From contig JAPYMA010000078.1 in NCBI GenBank assembly GCA_035041965.1, forward strand, positions 1 through 64,000: a stretch of DNA of 64,000 bases, written 5' to 3'. Positions within the stretch are counted from its first letter, which is position 1, and the number at the start of each line of letters is the position of its first letter. Positions 14,301 to 27,708 of this stretch are shown here, piece by piece. A model generated the notes under the pieces. It saw only the letters and a program-made list of their open reading frames with translations, did not search any database and had not been told where the DNA came from. This stretch comes from Anisakis pegreffii (lineage: Eukaryota > Nematoda > Chromadorea > Rhabditida > Anisakidae). The position numbers and the translations under genes were made by a program.

Positions 14301-17300
14301 TCACCTCACTCAACCTCTTTCATACAAATTCAGCTTCACGAACTCAATTAGAAGGTTTTTCTTCAAACAACAAATGCCAGAGTAAGCCTATCGAGCCAAT
14401 AAATTCTTTCAAATTCATCGTTTCATGCTTTTTGCTGACTGAATGGCAGCAGCAACAGCAGCACTTTCGCTACTGCTAGAACTAAATCGATAAAGCCGAG
14501 CATGTGGAGTCAAAAATTTCTTGACAGAGGAATCTGCCGCATGGAGAGCTGCCAATCTAGCTGGACGAAATTTTTCACCGGCAACAGTTTGGAGCTACTG
14601 AAACTATGGCAAACCAGATCAGAGTCAAAGCAAATAAAATGAATGAAATCGTCCACGAAAATGAGCAGTATTGCTGATGATTTACATGTGATGTGTGGAG
14701 GGGAGATGAAAAAGGATTGAACGAGCGGAAACGATTTCAGAAACGAACGATAAATGCAATATGAGTCGATCAATGATAGAAAATTCATCAAAAGTGACAT
14801 TATAAAACTATGATAAATGATGAGAAGCGGAATTCAGTCGACACAAAAACAACAAGAAATCGTTTTGAAGTTTAATTCAATAACTTGAACATCTTGAAAC
14901 TTATCTCACAAACTACTCAGACCGTATTCGCTAAAACTCAAAACATGATCAGTTCTTCAAATCTAAGACACCCACCCGAATACGTGGGATGAGTCGTTGT
15001 CGTAAAAAGTCTGAGACTTGAGTGAATGAACAAATAATTTATGTCCGAATCTGTTCGATTCTCATTCATTTCATTCAGTCATCATCACTTATGAATTATG
15101 TAAAAGCAATTGACTACCCGAATGAGCAACTCGCGAAAAGTTTTTTAATGGCTACATGTACACGAAACCTGAGAACTGGATAGATTTTCGGCAAAATTCC
15201 CACACAAATCTGTAATCAGGAGAGCCTATCAACGCGTGTACTGAATACGCTTCAGCTCAGTGCGTTCAAGAAAAAATTTGTGCCTGCAACAAGTGTTCGT
15301 TGCTATCATGTCACGCAAACACTCTCAGGAATACTCATTAAAATGTCTGCGTCGATTTTCATTCTTTTCTATATTTTTGTGCGATTTTTTAATTCTGAAA
15401 CTACGGGCTGTGGCAATTCCCGATATTAAGGAAAGCCAAAAATGTGAGGAGCATAAATTACACAGATTGATTGTTTCATCAAGTGTCATTTCACACAAAT
15501 AATACTGAGCGGTGTTATGCCCCTCGAAAAAAACTACACATTGAACTGTATTTTGTCGTCGTCCATATTTGTAGAGAAATATGCGATAGTTGAAACTGTG
15601 CTCAATCATTTTCAAGTATTATGCTCACTCAACCCACATCCTTTTCAGTTCATATCTGCTCATTTCTTCATAATATTGTCCATGAGATACTCGTCAGACA
15701 AAAAAACTATTACTGGCTCGAAGAAAAAACGAAGGGGATATGAAATTCAACATTATTGAATGATATCAATGGCGGAAACACATTGACCCCATTATAGGGC
15801 TGTCACATTCATGAGAAATTGTTAGTAACCATTAACTCTAGAGATTGATGAACTCTGTTGAAATTTTATTGGTATCATCCGAATGCGATGTTGAATTCCT
15901 TGAGTTGATCGAAGGTGCATCATCTGGGGCAATCTTGAATGCCGAAGAGATTTTAACGGAAATCTGATAAAACGATAGTGCAATCACTGCACTGTTTAAG
16001 CACTCAACATCGACCTGAGAATGGCATCCGTGCAGAAAGTGTAAAAAGTTTAGCAAATAAAAACTTCGATGGATCATCAATGAAACACTTAAAAGAACTG
16101 CTTAGCAATTTTGAGACTGCTGAATTATTGTCGTTCTCTGACATCAAGTCATTTTGTTACAAACTGATTTCTGCATTCAATCAAACAAATCATATTCATT
16201 CAAATAATTCATTCGCTTTCATTATTCATCTGTCATCTCAAGTATCTACTCGAATTGACTTTTTCGAACGAATCTGAATGGAATTTTGTTGAAGTCGATG
16301 AGGAGGAGCGAGTTTTTATGCATGAAACATTTGTAATTATTGCAATAAACTGATTCGGAAAAAAATGCTGCGAAAAGCTCCGTAAGAATGTTCACAAAGT
16401 TGAACAGATGAAGAGAATGATTCAGTACTGAAACTTTCATAGAGTGTTCGCTTCATTCAACTGAAGGTGAAAGATGGTGTGAAAAGATCTGTATGACATT
16501 GAATGATGCTTGAAAATGAGCAATGCTAGAAAGCAATCACGTTTTTGCAAAGTTCCACTTTGAATGGTGCTCCAACTTATCGATACTATTATCCAATTCA
16601 CATGTTCCCAAAAAGCCAACCGAAGTGTGGCACCGTTACAAAACTAAGAGTACTGATTCCTGAACGATTCAATAAACTCAACATCAGTTTGTTTTTTTTG
16701 ATGCAAATGACTATTCGAAAATTTCTCAATTAACGCTTCTTCTCTCAATCTCTTTGAGAACACCGAGCAAAAGACCACCGAAATGAGGTGAAGAGGAGAG
16801 TTAGTGTAAATGTCTGACAAATCTTGTGCAATTCGAATGACAACAGGAGGAAAGTGAGCTTCATATGAACAGTGTTATGCGATCCGTTCGTCACACCAGT
16901 TGAAACGATTAGTGAGCAGTCAGTTGCGATCGCTTTTCAGCATAAAACGATAATCGCTAAGGACGACGCGAATGTTGTTTGCACTTATGGCCATTACATA
17001 ATTTGGGAGATGGGTATTATATATGCTGCAAACGGTTTCACTTAGAGCTGAGTTGAGAAATATTTTTGTGATTGAACGAAACATTTCTTGAGAAAGAAGT
17101 AATGTTCAAAACAGTTCTTAATGAAATATTATCACTTAGTTGCGAAAGTCAAATTTCCGCCAACCTAATCTAACTGCTTAAGAGAAGAAATTTTCAAAAG
17201 AATTCGCAATAAATAATTCCCAAATAACCGTTCATAGGGGAATGTGAATAAGATAGATGGCTCATAGAAGACGATGGTGACACGGAATGATGACCTCTAA

Positions 17301-17399
17301 GAAAGGAATGGAAATGAAACCTTTCGGGGAAAAAAACTTAGCAAAATCGGCAAGAATAACACTTTAACATCCTTCCATTCGTGTGATAAGTTGAAAGTG

Positions 17400-17440
17400 T
17401 GATCAATCCTTCTGGTTGAAATTATGATCAATCCTTCTGG
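17400..17440 (+). repeat. Short tandem duplication (16-bp motif, 25-bp spacing)
   Basis: The motif TGATCAATCCTTCTGG occurs at 17400-17415 and again at 17425-17440, with 9 bases between. It looks like a local duplication with no further copies nearby. Confidence 0.8.
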
Positions 17441-19819
17441 ATGACGACTGAATAACTTTCGAAAAGGATGAAAAAATCGCTCGCGGAGAACCGCATAAAT
17501 TGTGAAGAACTTTGTAAATTTCGATAGAAAATTTCAACCATAAGTTTCGCCGATTGGATGGCAAAATAGCGCAACGATAGTGAATTAGTGCTGTGACGCG
17601 GAAAACCTATAATTTGGAACTGGGCATTCATCGTCAACCGGATAGAGCATTGCTAAGTGATATCAGTAATAGTATAGTAATGATGATGATAATCGGCTCG
17701 TTCAACTGCAATGAATGAATGCGATACGTCCATACATACATATACACAGTCAATTATTTTCACTGACTAACTCTATTCAATCATCAAAATTCAACGATAG
17801 TTTGCAAGCATTATTCTGCATACAACATTGCCGGCTGGTCCATATTCCATTCGAAATGATCACGCATAATTAATTCACATGCCGATCCATTCAGTCAGTT
17901 ACCAATTTTATGCGCTTCTTCATTACCGCAAATCACGACAAATGCAATCGTGAGCAGCTCACAATCCACTCAAACAACTCACACACTTCTGTACAAAATA
18001 GCGATTTGTTCACGGGTGACTCCCCTTCTCTCGAATATAGCTCATTAAACAACTATGAAAATTTCTAAAATTTCAGTCAATCCCCCTGAATTAGATATTA
18101 AAAATGGGATGTAAAAGAGATTGAAATGTTCTCACGAAAGAATTATTTCCACGGAACTACGATAAATAAATTCGCATCATCAGAACAGTCAACAAATTAC
18201 TGCAACATAATCCTGGCCATAGAACAGTTCACCCTAATGAATCAGTGATGGTTGGAATACAGATTGTGTTCAACGTTTCTGTTCAATCTGGTCAACTGCT
18301 GGTAAACAGCTAAGCGCATCAAGAAATGAAACAGCTAATTCAACCTGGATTCTTACCAACAAATAGATGATTATTCAACGCTACTCGTAAGAAAAAGAGT
18401 GAATTTTTCATTTTCATTAATTACTCTGAGAATGTGTGATAAGAGAGGAGTTCGATCAGATCAATAAAGCGCTATCTATCAATATCTGTGCGATTTGAAC
18501 ACAATGCAAAAGTAATCTAACGTTGGTCACTAATTCAATAACGATGTAACCTTATCGAAGAAATGTACGAAACAGAGACTTATTTGCCTTATTTATAAGC
18601 ACTGCTCGTCGATCTCAAATTAATAATACGAAAGAAAGCTATCAAAACTGAGCGCTTCGTGAATAGCTGCGAAGAGATGAAATTAAATGAAGAATGTAAT
18701 CTAAATGAGCTGTGTTAAGGACAACGTGTCGACGGAAGACGATTGATCAGTTAGGAATGTAGATGAACGGCTCATCGTAAGGGGCAAATTTTCATTTGAG
18801 TAGAGAAGATGCTTTCAACACATCACCATCATCACTTCCATTCAAATTATCCCCCAAAAAATTCTAATCCCATAACAAAAACGTATGGGATTGGAATCTG
18901 TTTGAGAGAGGGGACTTTGGTCTCAGTAATGCTTCATTATTGAAAACGTTTTATGCGGGGACTCACGTTCAATGATCATAATTGAGCAAGAAACGACTTA
19001 ATCTTCCATCGAACTGTTCGCATTCAACAAAGATGAAGGCTAACATGACTTCATATTTGCCTGCTCTAAATTCCACTCTCGGAATGGAATTTGCAGAAAA
19101 GAAGGCTACATGAAAGTGGCCTACTTGTTGTCTCCTCGGATGCGTTGCTGATTACAGGTGCCGTCTGACATGTCTCGTTTTCTGGTAAGTTTGCATACGG
19201 GACGGCACTTGATGAACGCTTTTTCTGAAGAATTCGTTGCAGTTTTGAAAATGCAAAAGTGGGCTTCTTTCGAGAAACTTCTGGCTCACTTAGATCATCT
19301 TCTTTCTATAATTTGGCTTCAGAAAATTTCGGTTCGATGCAACAGCAATTAAGATAGTGCATGAATGAGCAAGTTGAACAATTAAGTTTTTTGATATGGC
19401 AAGAAGATGCCATTCATCATTATGTCCCGCTTATAAATCACTTCGGAAACGTTCGCTTTATTATTCCAATTGCGAAAAGATTTCGGCTTAATTCCGCGAA
19501 CTCTCGAAATCTTTTCGCAATCCTAGTAAACTTGATAAGAACTTAATGAGTGAGAAAAAAATTGAAGTGGTGGTCAATAAAAGGGATTTATCAAAGAGTG
19601 CCCAATAGATCTGATCTGTCTTCGAAAGAAATATCAGAGATTATTTATCATCACGGTGCTCTGTCAATGAGACGTAAAGTTGGCCGATGTTTTCATTTAA
19701 AATGAAGGATTATCATTGTTGCACAACTTTCTTGTGACTTGTTTTAAAAAACAAAATAAAATTCTCATTTAAGACTTCAAATTTCAAGATGAATAAAGAA
19801 AACAACAAAGTATATTCAC

Positions 19820-21801
19820 CTTGTCTCGAATGGCACGTCTATTAGCATATCTTAAGGCAGGTGCCTGTGGTGATCCGCTCGACATTTTACGCGTACTTGA
19901 CGATGACAGTGATGAGTTGTTGGCTGTGGAACTTGAATCAGGTTGCGGTTGCATCATGAGAGTATATGCGTTATTATGATTAGTGGTATTTGGCGTTGCG
20001 ATCACTGCTACTGAACTAATCGATCGTTTTAATTGCTCATCACTCTACAAAAGTCGTTTACATTTATCTGGTTAACCCGACAGAATACGACTGTTATTCA
20101 TTTGAACTATTTTACACATCACCATCATCGCATCAATATTAATGCTGTATGGCACCATGTTACGCGTTTAGGAGAAGTATTTGAAATTTATTATAGCGTT
20201 ATTCGCACAGGACTGTAGTCGTACTTTTAAATACACTGATTTTGGAAAATTGTTCAGTCATAAGAACAGCTAAAATTTGCTGAATATCATAGTGGTTCGT
20301 AGATACCGATCGGTAATCCCTGCTTAGTTTAGGGTTCATTGAAGAACACCACTTTCATTAGATGTATTCTTGGTAGCCGATAATGACTGTTGAAAAGTTT
20401 GTTGAATGAATGAAGCATAGAGACTGATGAAGAAATGGTTCGAATCGTTTATCGTTATTTGCAAGAATGATAAAGTTGAACAGATGCAATCAGCAATTTG
20501 AAACTTACCGTTAGATTCGAATCGGGCTCCTTGGCCATAAACGTCGATCTTCTTGAGCAGTGCGTTACTGGAGTAGTTGGCGTGTCCTGAGGCTGCAAGA
20601 AATTTCACAATTGGAAACCTTTTCAATTGCGATAACGAAGTGTAACATAATACAATAAGGAAGTAATGAAGAATTCCGAATACATTAATTTTTGCATGAA
20701 TCCAATTTATTTCAGCATTACTACTCCAAAAATAAAACATTTCGGTGCAATATTCCATTCAGAGCTATAAGGCACTTTTCATTCGAGAAACTATCAACAC
20801 TTTATGATTTTGGTATGAGAACACAATTCTGAGATCAATCGCGGATAAGACATTGATAATACCTATAAACCAACTAAGTAATTGATTAGAACGAATAATG
20901 ATACCATAAGAGACTGCTGAATCAGACTGAACTGATAGAGATGTGCTTTCTCTTGACAAATACTCCTTCCACATTCACCGTGCAAGAAGGCAAATGCTCC
21001 AGAAGAACATTGCCGGAGCGAGACACGACCAATTGGGAAGTGGTGACTCAGCAGTAACTGAAGACGATTCCAGTGCAATGGGCTGAAATTTCTTCGGTCT
21101 TTGAAGAGGATGCTCCCTTGAACTAGGCACACGACTGATTACTGGTAATTCAAAGAGAGTAGTTATCTGAGTCAAAATGATTATCATCAGCCTGATCACG
21201 GACTATCTATTTTAATATTACGCTCACCAAATTCACTCATTTAATATGAACCTACTCTTTCGGAACTATGTAAAATGCTTTCTCAGCTTTCTGCACGAAA
21301 ACATTGTTACCAGTAGACGTTTTTGATCGCTGATTTTACTGAAATCGCATACAGTTACTTTCTACTGATATGACCTGCATTTGAATTGCACTGGTGTATC
21401 ATAGGCTGGAAAGTGATCTAGTGTATTGAGATGAACTACCATCCCCCTATGCCACAAACCACTGACCCTAATTCAAGTTTCCACAGTTGTGGTTGAGCAT
21501 CAGGTTTATCCAGGCGTTGGTGATAATAAACGAGCAAAGTCTCATTGAGCAAAATATGGCATCTATTAGCATATCTACTGCTTGGTCGTTCGCCTTTCAC
21601 ATCCGGATATGTGTTCAGAATGCGAACTTCAGAACGATCACTTCCAGCAATTGATACACACAACAAATTATCACCAAAGCGATTGAATAAATACAGTCGA
21701 TTGCGAAATATGAACGGGTCACAGTAAAGCGCTGAAATATCAATCCGTTTACTGCTATATCTCATTACGTCACACCAAAGGTAATTCATATCACAAATCA
21801 T
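19820..21801 (-). CDS. Kelch-like beta-propeller protein (partial exon set)
   Basis: Exon 21467-21801 can start at an ATG preceded by an in-frame stop, and its translation includes RLYLFNRFGD and LWKLEL, typical of kelch blades. A second coding part ends at 20979 and contains a WNRL...P.GR...SSGAFAFLH pattern, the kelch spacing of W, GR and G. It joins in frame to 20509-20592 and then to 19820-20010, which encodes a Ser/Asn/Thr-rich tail ending RRAIRDK before a GTGAAT donor. The acceptor of the second part could not be fixed, because phases disagree with the first exon, so one exon is wrong or missing. No C-terminal stop was found below 19820. Family and partner are unknown. Confidence 0.35.
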
Positions 21802-21918
21802 GAAATATCATCGCTTATTGAAGTGTTTATTGTGTTTCAACTTTAATTTATTTCATCCTTCATCCAAGAATATGATGTTGATTATTGTTGTATGCGCATT
21901 GACAATTATGCCACCTAC

Positions 21919-22389
21919 AATTATTTTCACACTTCTTGAGTATGGTTGCCGGTGATCATCAGAAGCATTGTTGATTTCATAAAAGTGACGTATTAAGCAA
22001 ACTGTTGGAAGTTCAAAACTTTTTACGAACATTTTGGGGCCGTTCAAGGAAAGTTCAACTATTATGAGCTCAGCAGATCACATCTTACCATCATCATCCT
22101 TAACTTTCGGATACAGCGATACAGTACGAATTCCTTCTTTCGTATAAAGATCATGAAGATGAAGTAGTTGAATTACTGCACTGTCGTATGTTTCGTTGCA
22201 ACCTTCTGACTGCTGTTGTGGTTGCTGTTGGTTGTTGCCGCGACTGAATTTCGTCGGATGTGACACAAGTACCGGTCCGGTTTCATCGTAAATCAATGAC
22301 ACTGAATGGTGTTTCCTCAAAACACTCCGCATTGTTCTCTTGATAAAAATCAATTTGATATGCGAAAAATATTTGGGTGAGATGACCAT
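21919..22389 (-). CDS. Unrecognised exons with a glutamine-rich stretch
   Basis: A frame from about 22389 to 22089 includes the segment SLIYDETGPVLVSHPTKFSR, then an NNQQQPQQQS run, and ends at GATG/gtaaga. A following frame to 21919 includes LNGPKMFVKSFELPTV and ends at ATT/gtaggt, a good donor. The two join in frame only if the intron is 30 nt, which is very short. They sit between the propeller-like exons upstream and the kelch-like exons downstream and could belong to either gene. I do not recognise the product. Confidence 0.3.
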
Positions 22390-22687
22390 TCGTGTAAACT
22401 GAATGTGCTTTCAATTGCATTTGTTGGAAAGCAACGAACTTTGCTGCATATTTTTGATCGTTTTAATGTTCCACTTACTTTCTTTACACAGATTAAAGAT
22501 TTACATGTATTATTTAGGCATGTTTTTGCTTTACATATGTTATAGGTTTGCGATCTCTGACTCTTCTGTGCACCTTATATACACATGCGCATTTATTTCC
22601 ATAACTTCTTTATTACGAACTATGAATTGATGAAAAGAAATGAGTGCAAACATGAACGAATGCCGAATAAAAGCACACAACCTCAAC

Positions 22688-25600
22688 GAGATTTTGGTTG
22701 GCGTGATCGGTGTTATAACGTGCATTGCCTTATGTTCTGGCATAAGATGCGCTTTGAACGTGTACAAGTTGTTCGTGCTGTCTTGAAGTATCACCACAAC
22801 ACTGTGCTCGTCAATAAATGCGAAATCATAAATCTGCAATCTTCAACAGCGATTGCAGTGGAATTTTGCAGTGCTCTTCAACGCGATGCATTAGCGAAAT
22901 CATTTGAAATTCACAACAAACAAGAATTTGTTTCAAAAAACGACGAATTAACGATCGTTTTGAAAACAAAAAAGAAACGTTCATTTGAAGAAGAAACTTC
23001 TCAGACAAATAAAATGTGGATGTGTGCGTGAGAGCGAAAAAAAATCAAACATTTCAATGTGAAATATGACATTGAGTGTTTGTTCATAAAATGGAACGAT
23101 GTTAAAAATAAAGGGGATTTAGAAATTTTTGTGAAGTTTGCGTAACACAAAAACTTGGAACCAGAAAATGCAATCAATTGTTGATTGGCTTGGAAACGAA
23201 ACAATCTGGAGTGATTTTTCGAATAAAGCGAAAAACCAAGAGCCTCTCTTTGTTTTTTGATCATTCCCATAAGCAATCGTTTTTGCACTCCAAAGATTCA
23301 ATGATTCAGTTTTGCACTAAAAAGGCCCTCTACAACACATACCCTCCATTCTCATATGATTGTTCTTATCGAATAACAACTACTTTATCGCTTGTTCTTT
23401 CTATCTACCCCACTCCTTGTTTATCTTTCCATTGCCCACGCAAATGCAAAACACCTGACGATCTGTCATTTGCCTGCTTGTTCGGCCAGACTTTCTTTGC
23501 GAGAAAAGGATGGCTATATTCGACATCTCCACTACCCCGATGGATTCTCATCTACACAATCGATTTTGAAATTGTGCTCATTATCTGAATCTAGGAACAT
23601 GAATCTTATTGAAATGATTGATCCCCATATCGAAGAACGACGCAATTGATCGATAAATAACAGTAGCACACAACAGAGGAATGGTCGTAGAATACGTGTT
23701 GCAATAAGAAGTAATCGATGCTGAAAGAAGCACTGACCGTATCGTCGCTATGCCGTACACCAATTCCATGAATTACGATATCGGTGCTTGGTGGTGTATC
23801 CTCGATATTGTACCAGTACAATGCAAGGTTGTTTTTCCTAAATGAAAAAAGAAGTAGTAGCAGTTGCTGTCACGATAGATTCTATGAGCTGACCACGCAT
23901 TGCAACGGAGAGAGGATGCCAGTCGAAAATGCAAATCAGGATCGTAATCACAGCTCAATTTACTGATGCTGAAATTCCGGATGACATTTTGGTGGCCATG
24001 ATAGATGGTTAACAGCTTTAGAATTCTCATCCAGAATTTCCTTCATTGAAGCACTGAGACTGCCGATCAGTGCTAGATTTGTAATGTCCTGCGCTAAAGC
24101 CGAAAATACATCACCAATGAGAACTGACGAAAAAGTTCGGATCAACAGAAGATAAAATTTGCTCGACGAAAGACAAACGTTTCATTGTCAATCACCATCA
24201 TTCATCGAAGGTAATAAAGTAATTTATTGATTGATCGATCAACATTCCGTGTCCGATCACAATCAATCAGAAACGAATATTCTGTCGGAATAAAAAAACG
24301 ATAATGAGAACGACATAAAGAAATGATTCGGAAGGTAAAAATTTCAAACTGCATCTATTTCAAATAGAAAAATCAGAATGAAAAGAGAAGAAAAATGACT
24401 GTGTGAATAATGTGCACGAATTCGATGTTTTTCCATAAATGTGAGAATGGACATTTTAATGGCCTTGAACACGTTACATGACTCATTCACCCATTCTTTA
24501 TAATATATTCGACTCATCATTTTCTTTGAAACTTTTTAGGTTCTTTCATTTATAATAATAATGAGAACAATAATGAATATATTTTGGAGCATATTTTCGA
24601 AATTTGATTCCTTTTGCTAACACTTATGGCATCAGTGTTAATCTGCTGTGCAAATGCAATTCTGCGAGACGCAATCTACAAACAGCTCGTTTCAAGAGCA
24701 ACTCCCATTCCAGTCAAATTTTTCGAACAAATCCAGTGGGGAAACTCAAGGTTCCCAAATATATGAATGTATATTAAAGTATTCAGTATTTTAATGGCTG
24801 CAACATTTTTTTCAATCAATTTTCACGCATTCTGCCTGCAGTTAACAATGAAAAACCGTTCTCAGTATGATAAAGATTGTTTCGAATCAATGAAGAAGTT
24901 GAATGTGGATGCTCTCGATTATTCTCGAATCAAGGAACAATCAATGTCGAAGAAAACTTCCAACGCTGAGTTTGTTTCAATCGTAAGAGCAACCGTCTGA
25001 TCCACAAACGAATGATCAGTTCTAGCTTGGCAGCGTCGTTTACACATTCAATTAAACATAACGCAAGTTCGCTAAAGTTTGAAGAAATGAACTCATTGAT
25101 TCAATAATAAAAGTTCCGTGTGCACAGCTTGTTTACTTTCAGCACATAAACTGTTTATAAGTTTTCAACTAATATCGACTTGCCTCTCAAATGTTTTCGC
25201 TGAGGAGAATTTTCATCTGGTCTTCATTAAAGACTTCGAAGATTGCATTTCAACTATTCATCTCATCGAAATACGTTTACGTTTGCTTGAAAGAAGATAC
25301 ACACGTGTTTTCGTGATAGTAAATTATCGTAAATTGTAACACGTTCAGCTATAAGATGAACGTTCAGCGAGTGAAACTTCATATCAGCAACACATCCGAA
25401 TGAGACTCGATCAATCGGGAAGCTAAGGGAATGAAAAGTTGCTCGTTGGTTCTTCATCGATAGTACGATACTCTGATTACACGGAATTTGGTTCCAACAG
25501 AAAATTGAGAGACAAACCAATTAGCTGCGTAAAACAGTGAATATATGCAAATTGATCTCGTCATTACTTTCAGATAATGCAACGAAAAATACAACGAATT

Positions 25601-26034
25601 TCGTCATCAATAACAATAACACAACGAAAGCTGCGATCTGAATTTAAAGAGAAGCAAACTATAAATTATCTCGAGAACTGATTGCGACTCGAGGAAGCGG
25701 ACGAACGCCCGCACCACAGATTTCTTGCGATCAATCGACACCCTCATTCAAATATCCCCTTATCGAGCGCCCAGTCTTATCATTATCATTACAGTCAAAC
25801 GCTCCATCCATACCGAAGCAAATCAATAACTCAAAGCTGAACTTACTTGAACAATAATTGTGTCCCATCAGGGGATGCAGTCATATTCTTGTAGGCCGTA
25901 GCAAAGCCAGTGAACGATTGCAAGTCTTTCATCGTGTCCGGTTCCGATTCAGACAAATCGCACGACGATTTACTCGAACGTTTGAGTATACTCAGATCGA
26001 ATAAGCTCGCGGCCTGTGTTAGAACCATACTCAT
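22688..26034 (-). CDS. Beta-propeller-like protein, partial four-exon model
   Basis: The start is an ATG at 26034 with an in-frame TGA two codons upstream. Exons 25847-26034, 23894-23968, 23738-23837 and 22688-22833 have GT...AG junctions and keep frame throughout, giving about 170 residues. The first exon has a Ser-rich N-terminus and a TASPDGTQLLF segment resembling a WD blade. The last has IYDFAFIDEHSVVVILQD followed by LYTF, again blade-like. That last segment loosely recalls the C-terminal part of APC4, a subunit of the anaphase-promoting complex, but this is too weak for a name. The final donor and any further exons are uncertain. The first intron, 1.9 kb, is long for this window. Confidence 0.4.
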
Positions 26035-27549
26035 TGTTCATAAACACATACAGATAACCAGTACTCGTAATTGTGTATGGGCGTGGCAGGTATAATAGTT
26101 GTGTGTGAGAATATCGAGAAGAACGGCAAATGATGTGACGACTGATTGCTGTTGTTGGCAACAACTGGAAAACCAAAAAATGTGTGTAGAAATCAAAAAG
26201 GAATACTTGAGGTATATGTGACAAGTGAATTATTGCTATTGTAATGAATTTGCATACGTTGCAAATAAATAAATAACCACAATAATGCAGTTGGAAACTA
26301 TAAATTTTCGCAGATTCGTTCACCATTTCCAAAAATCATCGATCTCGAGCAATCGTCATGAAATTGTTAGTGGCTACACAGTTTTTGTTAATGGCTACTA
26401 AAGAGTTATGTTCATTTTGATTGATAAACCACTCATTATGATGAATGACACATCTACTTCATTGCTATTCGTTGTGTGCACACTCACGATTCTACGTATC
26501 ACTCACTGCCAGCTGACAACAAAAAAACAGCTCAACTGCATTGCCCTAAAATTTGTTTTTTGGGTAAAAAGTACTGAAAATAATAACAATTAAACGACGA
26601 CTGAACGATTATAACAATTGGCACAAATTTGGATATTGTTTGACAATGAAAATGATTAGTATAAGATATGAATGATAATGACTATGGCAAGTTATGGTAA
26701 GCATGATGATGCAAAGTTCTTGTGTGCAATCGACGATTATTGTATGGCAGTAAGAAGTTCCCTTTCGGAGGTAACCACTTCGAATAGGTGTGTATTGCCC
26801 GCAAGACGCAAACTCAACTTGTAAATCATTTGTATCGCATCGTCACAGTTGAAGAACAAATATACGTTGATAGTTGACAACAGAACATATTCTTGACTGC
26901 ATCAAAACAGAGCAAACCAATTGCTATTGAGAAGGCAATTATAACAGCAGAGCATATTTTTAGATTCGATCATAGGCGTTCCAGATTCGATAAGAATTAG
27001 ATCAGACTCATCCAAAATGAACGTTTATCAATTAGGAGCCAATAACAAAATTAGTTTGAAATTGTATACTTGCTAAGGCTGCCTCATAATCGTCATCCGA
27101 AAAATTATCAACGCAAAAACTGCGAGCACCTGACCGACCGAAATGGCTCATTTGAAGTGGTTATGACTGCTGATTGATATCAGTAAATTTTGAAGAGTGC
27201 ACCACAAAACAAAATCATGATAAGGAATGTAAGCGTTGCGTTAGTCATTTTCGAAACACACATAATTCCATGTGTCATCGGTGAGATGTTTGCCTGGATG
27301 TAATACGTTGAGCGAATATCATCAAAAAATTTACCATCACATCAATCAATCAAATGCATGAAGAATACTGAAACTGTTCTTACATTGCCAAATCATCGTT
27401 CTTTTGAAATGTTCCACTAAATGAACTACACAAATTTCAGTTCAAAAAATTTTGGCTGCATTCGAACAGAACTTAATGAAATGAATTCCAACGCTAGTAG
27501 TTTACAGACTATTAAAAACTCCGATCGTTCAATCCGCATAAAACCACTA
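26035..27549. other. Gene-poor sequence upstream of the propeller-like gene
   Basis: The first few hundred bases should contain the promoter of the minus-strand gene starting at 26034, but I cannot point to a specific element. No exon series is visible on either strand. Confidence 0.4.
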
Positions 27550-27708
27550 GATTCACTACGTGACCGGACAATCTGCCTGAAAACGTTTTGCCTAATGACA
27601 GTTTGTCTAAAGATATTGCCTAACGGACGGTTTTTAATGGATATTCTGCCTATTAGTCAAACTGTCCTTAGGCAATACGTCTTCAGGCGAAATGTCCGGG
27701 ATTCACTA
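27550..27708. mobile_element. MITE-like fold-back element with 9-bp flanking repeats
   Basis: An inverted repeat of 45 bases, 38 of them matching, lies at 27564-27608 and 27655-27699; both arms start CCGGACA when read inward. The 9-bp direct repeat GATTCACTA flanks the element at 27550-27558 and 27700-27708, as a target-site duplication would. The interior has no coding capacity beyond a chance frame, so this is a non-autonomous DNA element of about 141 bp. The left end has 5 extra bases between the flanking repeat and the inverted repeat, so the exact terminus is open. The transposon superfamily is not assigned. Confidence 0.75.

Larger units (their letters stand above)
6346..19819. other. 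Gene-poor AT-rich sequence with short dispersed repeats
   Basis: No convincing multi-exon gene was found. A plus-strand frame at 6810-7055 ends just before AACG/gtgagc, a plausible splice donor, and is rich in K, R, E and D, but its product is not recognisable and no partner exon was found. A minus-strand frame at 9429-9659 is rich in N, T and S and is equally unsupported. Two short repeats in this interval are listed separately. The rest shows nothing I can name. Confidence 0.45.

Noticed and set aside
22585..23031. Plus-strand open frame of 148 codons
   Set aside because: Its first half is antisense to the in-frame propeller-like exon 22688-22833, and it has no motif of its own.
24013..24145. 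Possible exon with the segment LALIGSLSASMKEILDEN
   Set aside because: Reads well, but its phases fit neither exon 25847-26034 nor exon 23894-23968, which join each other directly.
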